64,000 bases of DNA from Polytrichum commune (Eukaryota > Streptophyta > Polytrichopsida > Polytrichales > Polytrichaceae). The notes below the pieces were generated by a model. It did not search any database. It was given only the letters and a program-made list of their open reading frames with translations, and was not told where the DNA came from. The stretch is taken from NCBI GenBank assembly GCA_950295325.1, contig OX485808.1, positions 28,728,527 through 28,792,526 on the forward strand. Reading direction: 5' to 3'. This document shows positions 9,927-22,625 of the stretch, in pieces; the first letter of the stretch is position 1; the number at the start of each line of letters is the position of its first letter. Both the position numbers and the translations under genes were made by a program.

Positions 9927-11035
9927 AAGAATATGACATTGGGACATTTGCTGGTTTGGTGGTTTGGTGGACTGTCATCATTTCAAAGGCGACCAGAGAG
10001 ACCCATTGTTGACATAGTGGTTGTATCTGGGAGCCTCAAGGTAAAAAACCATAAACATGATTGCAAGAGGGGGTTGCAGTGGCTTTCTACCATCCTCTTC
10101 ACCAGCCAAATCAACCACATAAGCTTTCATTTTCTGAGTGCCTGAATGCACCTTTCATACTGAACCAATAGGTGTGATCCATAGCTCTCCATGGGCCCTA
10201 CGTTGTCCCATTGTGTGCCAGCAAAAATGCTGGACAATCAACAGGTTGATACTTCCACAAGCTCAAGTGTAATTAGAAGTGGAAATAAAGCTCATTTTCA
10301 CTTCAACCAAGAAGTGTGACAACAAAGCTCATCAACAAAGCATTGCATTGACATTCAAATATGTGCCTTAAACCATCAAGAAACGTCATTTATTTGAATG
10401 CCAATGGTTGTCAGTTTTAGGTCATTTGCTTGCATGTGTTTTTGACAAGGCCATCTCTAAGGAGATTCTGTTAATAATACCATTCGGTGAAATGAAGGCG
10501 TTATGCCATTTTGGATCCTCATGGGCCATCTTGGATTTCTTCCTTTGGTGTAAACATGAATCTGTAGAGTCATGACTTTCTCCTTCAGACGATCTGTTGT
10601 GGTAATTATGCTTTGTCTTGGTATTCAGGGAGCCTAAGATAGATCCGACCTCTTGAATACATGTCTTGAAGGTTTTTCTCCTGCACTGATTTTAAAGGGT
10701 CTACCAGAGGATCATAGTTGTGTCTCTGACAGTCAGAGTATCAAGGCTGGAGTAAGTTCCCCAGTATGTGGGACCAATACAGTAAGAAAAGAAATTTGAA
10801 GCCACTGTTAAAGATATTTTTCCGTACAGGAGGAACGTGTTGATTGCTGCCAAAAATCCATGGTCAGCTCTGGTGGGAGTGATTGACGTTCTCCTCTGCA
10901 GGTGACAACTACCCCGCGGCAGAACTGAATTTTTCAGCATTTTCTCAGGTTCTGAAACCCTGACTTTGCTGCCACCGCTATCTGAGACTTTGATTTTTAT
11001 GCAGAACGGAATATAACATGCTTACATTATGAAAA
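9927..11035. other. Unassigned, mildly gene-like DNA
   Basis: Base composition is more even than in the intergenic repeats. A reverse-strand open frame at 10701-10940 (79 aa) contains ADHGFLAAINTFLLYG, but no family is recognised. No exon chain could be assembled. Confidence 0.3.
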
Positions 11036-11037
11036 CA

Positions 11038-11070
<33 letters not shown>

Positions 11071-11146
11071 TATCTTTTTATATATGTGTGTGTGTGTCTA
11101 TATATATATATATACACACATATACATCTCTTTATATATACATATG
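11036..11146. repeat. Compound (CA)n/(TA)n/(TG)n microsatellite
   Basis: A CA tract of about 12 units is followed by interrupted TATATG, TGTG and TATA runs, then CACATATACA. The mirrored CA...TG arrangement could fold back. Confidence 0.9.
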
Positions 11147-12430
11147 TGCTTGAAGCCTGACAACTCGTATACTCTGTCTCTCGCAGGGTTGCTCAGTAGT
11201 TTCCGTTGCAAGCCAGGTGCTGTTTGCAAAGGATCACTATTGACCCAAGTGACATCACAATCATGCTATGGTAATAAAACATTGCATGATTCATCATTGG
11301 AAATTTGGCAGATTGTGACCATTTTTTGGTTCCATGTTTTCACGAACTGTGATGTCCTGTGTAAACTGGCTCACACTTTACAGTCAAACGTGGTTCCACA
11401 TGGCCTCTTCTCTTAGTTCTCTTAGTTCTACCATGTGTCTTCAACACTAACAATTTGTTTGTGGGTGCAAAATTGGGAAGCTGATACAAAGCTGGACATT
11501 GATGACTGAGGCATAGACTCTTGCCATCACTGTGGCTCTCCACTTCTGTTAAGTAAAAGAAGGTAGCTTGTACTCTCACGTCTTGGACTTTGTTGATTTA
11601 GGCACACCGATTGTTTAATCTACCTTAGAATACCTTTCAGATACTTGGGGATCACAAAATGCACAGCCAAAGTTAGCTGCTGAACCGTTTGGACATTGTC
11701 TTGCATTCTGGTCACTGCTCAAGTATTTGACCTGGAAAATCCTTGACAAACGACAGAGTCGAAGGAGAATATCAGGAGTCCAGTGGCACTTTGGCTTATG
11801 CCTTGGATTAAACTGAATTGAATGGCATCATAACAGAAATCTTCATATTTTATTCGATGCAGGAGTGCGACTATGGTTCACCTACTCATCCTACATACAC
11901 ATCTCTCGAGCGTGAACATAGTGTCTCTAAGAATCAATGTTAAGGATACTCTGGGACATCGATTGAATGGGATTGTAGGTTGTTAAACCTGTTGACGTTC
12001 AAGAACCCGAGGGATGAATATTGAAAACTAGTGAAGAATAGAACCTTCTGAGCATAAACCTTAGACACACCATGACACTTCGGACACCTCTGCTTGCTTA
12101 TTTCGCAAGAGTATAGTAAAGATTTTCTGTAATTTTTTCAAGATAGATTCCTGCAGTAATGGCATAAAAAATGGACATTCTCAAATCTGCTCAAATTACA
12201 TACAATCAACTGCATCAACGGGATAAGGGCAGGCCTCCATGTCCCAGCCGTTCGTGCGAAGAAAATGGATTTTGCAAATGTTGACGAAGCTTTGGATGGG
12301 ATCTCTTCATGTTTTGTGGGGAAGACCATTGTATGAGGATTTGTTAGTTGGAATGGCTGTAATTGCATTTATCCCTTTTGAATGTTGCATGAGTGGATTT
12401 ATTGCACTTTATATCTTGAAAATTTAGGAA
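11147..12430. other. Unassigned DNA with a weak C-terminus-like open stretch
   Basis: On the + strand about 12232-12331 reads HVPAVRAKKMDFANVDEALD and then GISSCFVGKTIV followed by a stop. This vaguely recalls the C-terminal end of medium-chain dehydrogenases/quinone oxidoreductases, and an AG acceptor (GGGCAG) precedes it. No upstream exons were found, so this is at most a relic exon. Confidence 0.2.
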
Positions 12431-13636
12431 AATGAAAGTAAATCTAGAAAACATGAAAACTTTTGGCAAGGTTTGAGTGATAAGAATATGTCATCATGAA
12501 AGCATTTAGTGCAAAATATGACAATCTTTGATCCACACCAAGAAGTTTCTACAAATCATTTATTGTCTTCTCAAATATAAGCCAATTTCCCATATGGAAT
12601 AGAGAGGTAGTCAACTCCCATTCCTCAAACTTCAACTTTCTCCTACAATTGTCTTGGTCATCGATTCTCAACCTCCAAGAATCGGTGGAAGGGAGGTGCA
12701 AATTTATATCATTCACGCTAACACATGTAAGTGTGCCTTAAGCAACTTGACTGAGGGCCATGTTGCACTTGGCAATCAAGTGCTAGAAATTGGCACCTAA
12801 TTGTCGAATAGATGGGAGTAGGGGGGCATTTCTAGCATTGTAGATTGGTCAATGAAATCGTGCTAGTTTTGAGCAAGAAGGATGGGCTTAAATTTCGTTG
12901 TCTTTTATGTCAATTTGGATTTGAATGCAAAGGGTTTATGGACTACATAACCGTCGAGAGGATACTGAATGATGAGCTGCATTAGGAATGCAACATCCAC
13001 CTACTCAAGCCATTTATGAAGACTAACCTTTTTGCCCTTGGACAAATGTTATGAGTGAGATGTATTTTGTGTATGTGGAAAAGCACATGGACATTCTTGA
13101 AAGTGTTCTCCAAATGGAGAACACTAACATGTGGTTGCTCGGCCTAATACATGACACACATGAAAGTGATTGTAGGGTTTCTTTAAATTTGAACTCCGTC
13201 ACTTTAGGGGTGTCTATGATACCGTGACAAACCCAAAAGGGTTATGGATGTGATGTTCTTTGCATGGATAAGAAAACACGTTGGGAGTTGCTAGAAATGT
13301 TCTCATTTTGAGTTACGAGATTGATAGTTGGTGGGTATGTTAAGGTGTGAATCTTTGGAAACCTGAGTTATTATTTGGGTCAATGCCATTGCAAATCATA
13401 TTGCTACCAAGACAATTTTACCTAGGTGTGATGGTTATTGAATGGTATTGAAAACAAAAGTATCATGAAATATGCATACCCTACTAGTATCAAAAAAGGT
13501 GAAATCCTCATTATAGATACATGAATGGTATTAAAACAAATTATGCTATACACATTGCAGAACATAATCAAGTAACTAGACGATGGTCTCTTTCCAAAGA
13601 AAGAGGTCGTGATCTAATAAGAATACAATAATCTAC
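12431..13636. other. Unassigned intergenic DNA
   Basis: AT-rich, with no recognisable protein, RNA gene or inverted-repeat element seen. Confidence 0.4.
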
Positions 13637-14264
13637 GGGTGCAAGCATGGTAAAGTGGACCAAAATAGTGCTCTGGTATACTAAAATCATAATTTTCTTG
13701 GTCAAAGACCTAAAAGTAGTAGCAAAGTGTTGTTTAAATTGGATTGTTTTTTCATGATGACATCTATTGATGTGTTAAGTACTCAAATGTAGAATATCAA
13801 GTTGAGATCTTCAATATTCATCATTAAAACTGATGCTCAAAAGAAAATGCTTGAGTCTGGTTTTGAACATAGATTCCATGACCTTAATTATTTTGAAGTT
13901 GGATTTTATTTATTTATTTATTTCATATTCCTTGAGTTCATTATGTACTTGAGGGCATCATCACAAAAATTTGTAGAAAACCATTAGTTTAATGTAATAT
14001 TATCATATTTTAAACAAATTTTGAGGGAGTCACTTGTTCAATATCACCTACTTGCACACCACTTGCAACATCTTCTAAAATATGTAGGATTTTCTTGGAA
14101 TTTTTTTGGTCATCACAAATTACTTGGCTTTGTAGATCAATATGTTTCTAAAATGTAAATGATTTTTTTCTTCACAAAATTTAGAGTTAGTGTATAAAAT
14201 TGAATCACTTTCACTTAACACTAGGCATGGATCAGGAGTTGTCCACTTTACTGTGCTTGCACCC
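13637..14264. mobile_element. Family H inverted-terminal-repeat element (copy 1)
   Basis: It starts GGGTGCAAGCATGGTAAAGT and ends with GTCCACTTTACTGTGCTTGC then ACCC, an inverted pair of about 24 bp with one or two mismatches. A second copy lies at 24481-25083 with a colinear interior (CTAAAAGTAGTAGCAA, TTTTGAAGTTG, CCTTGA(G/A)TT(C/T)ATTAT). The short open frames inside both copies follow from this DNA similarity. Non-autonomous DNA transposon, superfamily unknown. Confidence 0.75.
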
Positions 14265-14782
14265 CTATAGCTACTTGTTGAAAACTCTATAATTCACAAC
14301 CTAAGTGTTGGCCATAAATGAGGAATTTATGAATAAATCTTGCTAGATACCTGATCCCATAGAATGCAACCAAGGAATTGAGTAATGCTAAAGTATAAGA
14401 GCTAAAGGGGAAGGAAAAACAAACGAACTTTTATTGCAATGGAGGTGGGCCTCTCCAAGCCTCAAGCCTTCATCCTAAGCCCAAAATTTCATCCAATTGT
14501 CTTGATTTCATCCTACTTGCCAAAGGTAAGTAAGAGATTAAAAATAAAATTAAAAAATAGGCTACTTAGACATTTATGGGATGAAGATTTTTAACAAGTT
14601 CAATGCAATTGTGATGATGTAGAGACCCTATGGAGACGTAAGATTCTATTTCACGACTTGTGCATGTTTTTGGTCTAAGCTTTTATTTTGCCATTGTTTT
14701 TGGTGAAAACTTAAAATCATCTCACATTTTTCCATTTAGTGTGGACTACCATTTAGAGATACATGGTGTTATGGTATCTAAG
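14265..14782. other. Unassigned DNA with a dispersed 40-bp repeat
   Basis: GAATGCAACCAAGGAATTGA near 14358 recurs as GAAATGCAACCAAGGAGTTG near 58154. Nothing coding. Confidence 0.4.
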
Positions 14783-14893
14783 GGGCTGATCACACCAGCC
14801 ACTTCTGGCACCATCCGTCAACATCTCTGGTTGTAATAGTGAAAAGTGGTGGACCAACATCTATTTATGGACATAATCCCCAACAATTTCACT
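14783..14893 (-). repeat. Dispersed repeat M (copy 1), possible LTR end
   Basis: An inverted copy of 53262-53371 over about 110 bp. Read on the reverse strand it begins TGTTGGGGATTATGTCCATA and continues through CCACCACTTTTCACTATTAC to GGCTGGTGTGATCAGCCCCT. The TG start and composition resemble a retrotransposon LTR end, but no primer-binding site or partner LTR was found. Confidence 0.6.
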
Positions 14894-17800
14894 GTTGAAA
14901 CCGGATGGAAAGTTTGGTATGATCAGGACATGTGTATAGGTAACTTCATTTTCCAACTTCATTCTCTTGTGTTCTATGTTTTGCATACTGCCTATTCACT
15001 TATTTATGTGAACGACAATTCCGCCACCCTAGAATTTTATTTGACACCTTGTAATCCAAAAGTGTAAACGACACTAAACAAAGAAAACATGTTAATTAGG
15101 GTTGCTAGTTGAAGTTATGTAGTGCTAACATTCTATTTACATGTTTCACTTCCACCAAGTAACTTATCTTTAGTTACATAATGTGGGTAACACACTAAAT
15201 GTAAGATCTAGTGGTTGAATTGCAATGAGAATATTTTCAGGTTTGATACTTTGGTGACACTTGATGCCAACCTCAATTTCGAAGACGGCAAAAAAAATGC
15301 GTAATTGCACCAAACCAAAACTGGTTGCCATGAGAAAAACGTGTTGGGTTCAAGTGGAGTTGAGCCAAAATTCCCACGATGTCACCTTGCACTCCCACAT
15401 TCGTTGCTTGTTGCCAAAGTTTTGGAAGTACTGCTGGGGTAGATGGAGGTAGTAAGGTCGAGGCATCCATAGTCAACCATGTCCATTTAACTGTTTACTA
15501 GGGTCATGTAATGCCAACATGGACGAGATTTGTATATTTTAAGGCGAACGGAGTTAAGGTTTATGTGGCAGCGGCTTGTAATTGATTACACTCATAAGAG
15601 TTTTGTCAGTTACTGTCATAACCAAGCATTAGAATGGTGATGGGTCAACTTACAAATTGACTATGTGTTACCCTAATTATACTGCTTCAAAGTTTGTAGC
15701 AATTTCCATATTCATGATTTTTTATTTATTTTTTGCATTCTCCTTAGAATTTGTCTCTCTTCACAAGAAAGATTATACATCACTATTACTCCTCCTAAAC
15801 AAACGCAAACTCTTATATTTGATCGGGTATAGTTGCCTCAACTTTAGGGTTCCACCCAATCTTGAAATCTTGGCCTTTTGTTTTTATCAAATTTAGACCA
15901 CAAATGATGGAGCAAGTTAGATATGACGACTAGTAGTTTCAAGGTGTCGTCCCCAACCTTAAGTGCTTCTTTGTGCCAAAGGTTAATTGTTGCATAAGAG
16001 CGTACCTCCCATCCAACCCACGAAACATCATGAATTAGTATGTAGATCAGAGGTTACTTCATTTTGGATTTATTTGACGCCTAAAATCAACTTCAACGAC
16101 CCTGGCTTAATCTAGTGAGACACATTTGAAATGAATTAAGCACATGCATATTGCATGGGGGAAATTCTTAACATGAATGGTTGAGTGATACACTTGTGTG
16201 CAACAATTCTATGCAACCCTCCTTAGCTTGCCTACCCTACTACATAAGTCTCTAGTAGCCATCTCAACTTCATTTCTAAATGAAAGAATGATGGGTTGCT
16301 TGACATGCTTATGTAGGTGTGCAACCATATCACCTCATATCCTCTCAATAGTTGACACACAATAATTTTCACACCAAAGCCCACATCAATCGTACGTATA
16401 TGTCCTTTATGTGGGAAAACGTAAAGATAATGGTTGAACTTTGAGTTATAGGTAGCTTATGCTACACCAAAACCCTAAATCACTATGGGATAGCATTAAT
16501 GTATGTGTCACTTATAAATTGAGAGCTTACTTTGTCTATAATCACAAGTTTGGGCTCAAAAGGGCTATACCAAATTATCCAAAATAAAGTAACCTCCGAC
16601 ATTTAAGCAGTAGCAAATCGGATGATAATCGTGGGCTAGATGAAGTGGTGGTTTGCACCAAGACTATAGTTGGGGAACACTTGAAAATTTCAAGTTGTAA
16701 TTGGTCAAGGTATAGGCTTAGTTCAAGTGGGGTCCATACTTCGACCAAGGCCCGTGCTATTTTATGTGGTTGAGAAATCAACTTTGATCTTACATGGTCA
16801 AAATAGATAATATTTTCGTGGTTTTAGGAGCATTCTTTGCGACTACCCATTTCATGTAGGCCTAATATTATTCCAAGACACTATGACATCTCAAATCTCA
16901 CAACCATGGATATTTTTATTTGTTTCATTATGTGATGCACATTTTCGGGTTTGTAACTAAACATGTGTGCCTAATTTAATGTTGTTTCTATTAGGTCAAC
17001 ACTAAGACTATGTAATGTAGATTTGTTTTTACTTTTTTGAGTTGGGTCCCCACTTGTCCTGGTCACATCCAATAAAGTGGAGCACCATTGAATTGTGTGG
17101 TCACTTTGCATGGTCTTTGGTGTCAACCACCCCTAATTTATGAATCCACCATGGGGGTAGATATGCAATCAATTAAATAATTGACATGATAGTAAAGGTT
17201 GCTTTGCATCAAGACCATGCAAAGTGTCCATGAAGATTTTAGAATTGTGATTGTTGAGGGGAGGCTTTAGGTCAGGTTGGGGTTTATGCTTAGGCAAGGG
17301 CCAATGCCAATCTTCATGGATGAGAAACCTACCTGAAACCCTACATGGTCACAATAGACGATATACTCCAATTTCTTCGATCATTTTCCCCTTCCCATGT
17401 CTTTGAGATGGTAGGCTTGGCAGAATTTAGGGAGACTTGACACCTTGATCTCACCATTATATAAATTTGTGTATGTTATTGATCATGTCATCCGATGTTG
17501 GAATTAAAAGTAAACACATGTGGCCTCCACTATTGTCTCTCTTTGTGTTATACTCTAAACTCCGTAGTATCACACTTGTGGCAACCAAAGTGTATGTGAT
17601 ATATAGTGTTAAACATGGATGTGTGATTATAAAGAATTAGTGTAGCATGTGACATTATGGAGTAACACAAAGTGCAACATTGTAATGTTGTAATTGATGC
17701 TCACAATTGGCCAAGTTAAGTGCTTACAGGTTTGATTCTCTAAATTCGAAGGAACAAGATGCATATGCATCACTAACATGAAGCAATTGACAACATTTTG

Positions 17801-18744
17801 ATTACAATGAGCACGGATGAAATCTAGTATGTACAATTGATTTGTCTTGTTTGCAACAAATGATACTAATTGGTGTGGATCACCTAACAATGTAATGGTA
17901 CCAAAGCTCTCAACTTAAATAAGAATACAAGACGGTAAGCACCGTGGGACACAATCAAAACGATTTGCCACATTCCCTACAACAAGGAGTGTGGGAATTT
18001 GAAGGAGCAAGTTTAGATCACCGTGGATAACAAAGATAATGATTCTCTCTTCATGAGAACATGCTAAACCCTAAACCCTTGCCCAACATGACTGCCCCCC
18101 TATAACTCTCGCTTCACGAATCCCATCGTTGGAATATCACTAGAATATAAGCCATTTTCCGATGTTATACAAAATGAGGATTTCAAGTTTCTTCCACAAG
18201 GATTCTACACCCACGTAAATTGTATTCAAGGAGTAACATCACATCGTTGTTGACGTCAAAACCTAGACTTGCTTGAATGCTAAAACCCTCAAAGTGGGAA
18301 AATGGTGTGCAACCCTTTGAATGTGAAGGAGGTTTGTGTGGAGCTTGAATTCCATAGTTTCACAAATTGACAAGTTCTCCCTCCCAATACCTCAAAGTTC
18401 CTTGACGACTTCATCAACAATATTTTGAGGTGGTGCTTCCCACCCTGCCAGCTTCATATAGCAAAACCCCTAGCAATTGAGCACTTTGTGCACCAACTGC
18501 CCAATAGAACACAATTTCTCTTTGCCAAACCCCCCATGATCAATTATTTTGCAGATGTAAAATCATGCATGCCCATTGTAGTTGTCATAAGAATTTAACG
18601 CATGTTGTCGGAATCTTGCAAGTTTTTGGGGACGAGTATTGAGCTCTAGATTCTTCCTAAACATGATCAATCCAAGCTTCCTCACCAAACTACCTCTAAA
18701 CTACAAAACCTTACACCCTCCTTCGCATCACCAAAACCCGATTG
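14894..18744. other. Long unassigned intergenic stretch
   Basis: Nearly 4 kb without a supported gene. Open frames are all under 90 codons and lack domain character. No paired inverted repeats stood out by eye. A CTAAACCCTAAACCC string near 18066 is only about two telomere-type units. The segment may hold very old, unrecognisable transposon DNA. Confidence 0.4.
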
Positions 18745-19130
18745 ACAAGTGTCGAGTCCGGTCTACAATCGTCATAGACTGCATTTGACTATTGACATTG
18801 GGGTCATGTGCTAATGATTGTCTGTGTCAAATGGAAAAATGTGTTCTAGGACCACGTTTCCTGGTAGTGATGGGAGGCCCAAGTCTTTCTAATGAGAGTT
18901 CTAAAATACCAATATAACGTGTTTCCATTCCCTTGGTATAATAATGGGGCCTAGTTTATACACCACTAGGTTTGTAGGGTCTAGAACACACTTCCCATTT
19001 GACATGGGCGGTCATTAAGACATGACCCCATTTAACCTACAATTATCATAGATTGGACCCGACACATGCAAATGGGGTCGTGTCCTAACGACCGCCCGTG
19101 TCAAATGGGGAAGTGTGTTCTCGGCCCCAC
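18745..19130. repeat. Foldback (long inverted repeat) element plus extra arm copy
   Basis: The left arm (about 18750-18855; GTGTCGAGTCCGGTCTACAA, TGGGGTCATGTGCTAATGAT, GTGTCAAATGG) is inverted at about 18980-19070 (CCATTTGACATGGGCGGTCA, GACATGACCCCATT, GATTGGACCCGACAC). A third partial arm, again in the left-arm orientation, follows at 19072-19128 (GGGGTCGTGTCCTAACGACC). The arms could form a long hairpin RNA. Confidence 0.65.
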
Positions 19131-19360
19131 AAGCCTAGGAGTAGTGAGGCTCACCGGTGCACCAAATTACGCTAACAAATTCACTTATCATAGTATTTTG
19201 GATAAACAACAGTTATAAGTACCAGTCAACTCTTAAATTGCAAAAACGGGGGGACAATGATATGTTTGTACTCAATCTACTAGTAAGTTAAGTGAAGTTG
19301 AGTTTGTTAGGGCAGATACATATATATATCAAATAAACTTATCGAACTCTGGCTTAACTT

Positions 19361-19868
19361 AGGGCCACTTCGCACACGAGACTGAGAGCCCGTGACCATT
19401 GCACTTCAAGTACTCTCATTGGTGGGAAAGGCGGAGCTGGTTCAAGCTCGCTTCACACTATGCTTGAGGGACCAACGGAGTATGTGAATGCAAGATGGAT
19501 GTAAAGTCTAACGTGCAATGCTACATGGCATCACATGGATCATGTTTCATGATCACTTGGATTATTTTCAAAAACCAGCACTTGGAGGTAGGCTTAACAC
19601 AAAACCATTCGGAGACCATGGCATTCCGAACACTCACAACTGTTGGTTTATTCTATTTTATCATGTGTGAGGACCCGTGTGAATAGAAATTCATTGAAAT
19701 AGCATTTGGTTGAGGGCCCGGTCACATATGACTTCACACTGCACCCGAGGGCCCGTGACCACACTCCATGATGTTGGAGGTGTGTTGGGACGGCCCTTGG
19801 ACACTTCCGTTTGGGCTCTCACAATCGTCATGGTCACGGCTCTTGGCTCTCGTGTGTGAAGTGGCCCT
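19361..19868 (+). mobile_element. Family A MITE-like element, full length (copy 2)
   Basis: About 508 bp with terminal inverted repeats AGGGCCACTTCGCACACGAG / CTCGTGTGTGAAGTGGCCCT; similarity extends about 37 bp inward through the CCCGTGACCAT block. Two internal copies of ACTTCACACTAYGCTTGAGG-type sequence are present. No transposase is encoded. Confidence 0.9.
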
Positions 19869-20654
19869 TCAACCCTCGGACTACCACCACTGCCAGTGGG
19901 TTTCGGTTTATAATCAATAAATCAACAACATGAATCACCCCAACTACTGCATGCAGTCGACTCTCGCCTCCTCCCATGTTTCAAAAAAGAGTTTTTAAGC
20001 AGCCCCACCCAATAAAAAATTTTAAATAAAAAGAAAAGAAAAAGGGTGGCCCCCAAAACACCCAACTGGCAGCACGCACCATGATTCAATGTCCTGCCCA
20101 GCAGAGTTATAATTGAAGAACCAAAAAACTGCTCTCATGTGAGCTCAGACATGAGATGCAAGCCTTTTGGGACCACCACCACCACCACAATTACACACTA
20201 ATTATACACACTATATATAAAAACCCAAAAGAAAACCCAACACTTAGTAGTAGTAAATAACTGGCCGGAAGCCCAACAACTGGATGATGTATGGTGCCCT
20301 AGATCCTCTCTCTCTCAATTATTCCCTGGACCTGGGTAACAGGCTTGCTCACATGTTTCAAGGGTTTCAAAGATATCAAGGGGAGTGTGAGACCTTTTGG
20401 GACTCATTGCTCCTGTTGCCAATTGCAAGGGGCCAATTGCAATGGCAGGACCTAATAATAAGGAAGAGTAATAATTATATAGGGCCCTAGGCATGCTGCT
20501 TGTCCCTCCAATAAATTGGCCCCAAAATTGGAGGGCTTTCTATCCCTGGGTGCCGCATTCTAGCAGCCAGCAGCAGCCCAGAATTAGGGCTTTAGGGCCT
20601 CCAGGAATAAATATAAAAAGTGGCCAGGATGACTCACATGGCGCATGTTAACTT
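19869..20654 (+). promoter_or_regulatory. Island between two family A elements with a TATA box
   Basis: Richer in C and distinct from the flanking repeats. ACACTATATATAAAAACCC at about 20207-20225 is a canonical TATA box. Roughly 60 bp downstream lies ATGATGTATGGTGCCCTAGA, which opens a 68-codon frame (20284-20490, MMYGALDPLSLNYSLDLGNR onward). No family is recognised. A small hairpin (TTGCCAATTGCAA / TTGCAATGGCA) lies at 20417-20446. It may be a short or non-coding transcription unit, or a captured promoter. Evidence is positional only. Confidence 0.25.
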
Positions 20655-21160
20655 AGGGCCACTTCACACACGAGACTGACAGCCCGTGATACCATTGCAC
20701 TCCAAGCGCTCTCATTGGTGGAGAAGGTGGACCCGGTCCAAGTTCGCCTCACACTACGCTTGAGGGACCGGCGGAGTGTGTGAATGCAAGATGGATGGAA
20801 AGTCGACATGGATTCGTATGTGGCATCGAATGGATCGTGTTTCATGGTCACTTGGACTATTTTCAAAAACCCGCCTCTTGGAGGTAGGCCTAACTCAAAA
20901 CCATTGGGAGACCATGGCACTCCGAACGTTCATAACCGTTGGTTTATTCTATTTTATCATGTGTGAGGACCTGTATGAATATAAATTTATTGAAATAGCA
21001 TTGGTTGAGGACCCGGTTGCATACGGCTTCACACTATACTTGAGGGTCCGTGACCACACTACATGATTTTGGAGGTACCTTGGGACGGCCTTGGGACGCT
21101 TTCTTTTGGGCTCTCACAATTTCATGGTCGCGGTTCATAGCTTGTGTGTGAAGTGGCCCT
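20655..21160 (+). mobile_element. Family A MITE-like element, full length (copy 3)
   Basis: About 506 bp in the same orientation as copy 2, 786 bp away. The terminal repeats AGGGCCACTTCACACACGAG / GTGTGTGAAGTGGCCCT are intact. Confidence 0.9.
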
Positions 21161-21209
21161 AAGGTAAGGTAATTTCAAGCGAATGAACATCGAGGAAACC
21201 GGCCGCTAG

Positions 21210-21750
21210 ACTACATTGTTTATGGTGTCAAGTGCACTATTTGTGAAGGGCCTAATCTAGAGGCCAGGAGGTCTCCAAGTGTCACGTACGCTAATTGCCA
21301 ATATGATACTCTTCGTCCACATAAGTAACTTGTTTTAGTGAAAGGTTATTTACAACCTCACACTTAGAGTAGCATGTTGGGATACATGAGATGATAGTCT
21401 TGGGTCTTAGTATGCAAGGGGCAGATAATATTGAGCATACTAATGGCAAGTATCATTGTGTTTACATTTTCATATGCAAGAGGAAGATGTTCTTCAGCAC
21501 ACTAAGCCCAAGTGTCATTTGTGTACACTTTAATCAACATATAGACCATTGTGTAACATAGACACACCTCATAATACTATTTGAACACAGTCATGCCAAG
21601 GTATTATTAAGCACACTTGAAACACCAAGTGTCATGTGGTGACACTAATGATGAAGTCGTTGATTGTTGTTGTAACCTAGCATACGCCTCAAAATAGGGT
21701 GAGTGACACTCTAACACATGTGACACTGAATACCATAAAAAGTGTAGTTA
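21210..21750 (-). mobile_element. Family E DNA-transposon-like element (copy 1)
   Basis: The left end ACTACATTGTTTATGGTGTC and right end GACACTGAATACCATAAAAA then GTGTAGT are imperfect inverted repeats. The interior is an inverted relative of 43807-44565 (GTAACCTAGCATACGCCTCA here; its inverse near 43858 there). The CACTAC termini recall CACTA elements, but no transposase was found, so the superfamily is tentative. Confidence 0.65.
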
Positions 21751-21944
21751 CAAATGAACAAGTTCAGTTTGATAAACAACCATTTGAAGTTCAAGACTTC
21801 GGGACAATTGCCAACCATTTTAGAGGACCCTATGGTATATACTTGAAATTAATAAAGGAAAAACCCTAAATATCACAACATGTAACCAATTGGACTTGGA
21901 AACACATTAGGATTTTGACCGATTCTGCCCAAAAATCTCCCTTG
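21746..21944 (+). mobile_element. Family C element (copy 4), 5' end abutting family E
   Basis: TTACAAATGAACAAGTTCAG to CCCAAAAATCTCCC matches family C. The usual TGATCGGGGAGA terminus is missing, and the element begins within the GTGTAGTTAC junction of the preceding family E copy. Confidence 0.7.
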
Positions 21945-21948
21945 ACTT

Positions 21949-22262
21949 TGCTACACTAAATTTGGTATTTAGAGTCACCAATTCTTATTGTCTTGCTCAA
22001 TACTAATTGTAAACTGTGGTGTAGTGTCACCAACACTAAATGCTAACCCAACATTATTTGTCATTCCTTGTAAGATTTTTTGGGGGGGGGATTATAGATT
22101 TACAGTGTTGCAATCACTCTCACTTACCAAGTGATTTTTCATCCAGATTTCAATTATCCATGACAATATTTGTTCACTTATTCATAAGAAGAGTCATCCA
22201 AAAAGTTAGCCTAGTGACACAAAATACCATATGACATTAAATATCATATTTAGTGTAGTAAC
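21949..22262. mobile_element. Family E-related short element (copy 4)
   Basis: The ends CTACACTAAATTTGGTATTT and AAATATCATATTTAGTGTAG are inverted repeats. A TTTTTTGGGGGGGGG tract and a GGTGTAGTGTCACC block lie inside. Non-coding. Confidence 0.55.
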
Positions 22263-22439
22263 TAGAATGATAGTAATTCAATAGGAGCAAGAACATATGT
22301 GGGTGTTATTTGGTTAGTAGTTTTTACATGTTCTCTAACTTTATTGATGACCATAATTGTTGCTTACTACACCTCAAATCATAGACTCGGTGATTGAAAT
22401 TGGTTGGTGGTTGACTATCCCAGTTCCTATGGATAGAAG

Positions 22440-22625
22440 ATTGTGCCAATCTTATTCTAAAGATGTAGTTCAAAATGAGGCACACTTTGTGTTGGTTTGT
22501 CCCCTCTACAACTCGGTTTGAGATATAATCTTCCCTATTTCATGGTGTAGTAGTAGGGAGTCTCAAGTATCTATTCCAGTCGGACCATCAAGTTGATGTT
22601 AGCCTATGTACTTTGTTATTTTAGG
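22440..22625 (+). pseudogene. LINE fragment: zinc-binding tail of a reverse-transcriptase ORF
   Basis: The + strand frame reads DVVQNEAHFVLVCPLYNSV then a stop, followed by a diverged SLKYL..DHQVD-type stretch. The same E(N/D)EAHFV.ECPLYN signature occurs at 30255 and 31257. This Cys/His pattern is typical of the 3' portion of plant non-LTR retrotransposon ORFs. Broken by stops. Confidence 0.55.

Noticed and set aside
18064-18082. Telomere-type CCCTAAA repeats
   Set aside because: Only about two units, far too few for an interstitial telomeric array.
20417-20446. microRNA precursor in the 20.3-kb island
   Set aside because: The inverted stem is only about 13 bp with a tiny loop, too short for a plant microRNA foldback, and no known mature sequence was recognised.
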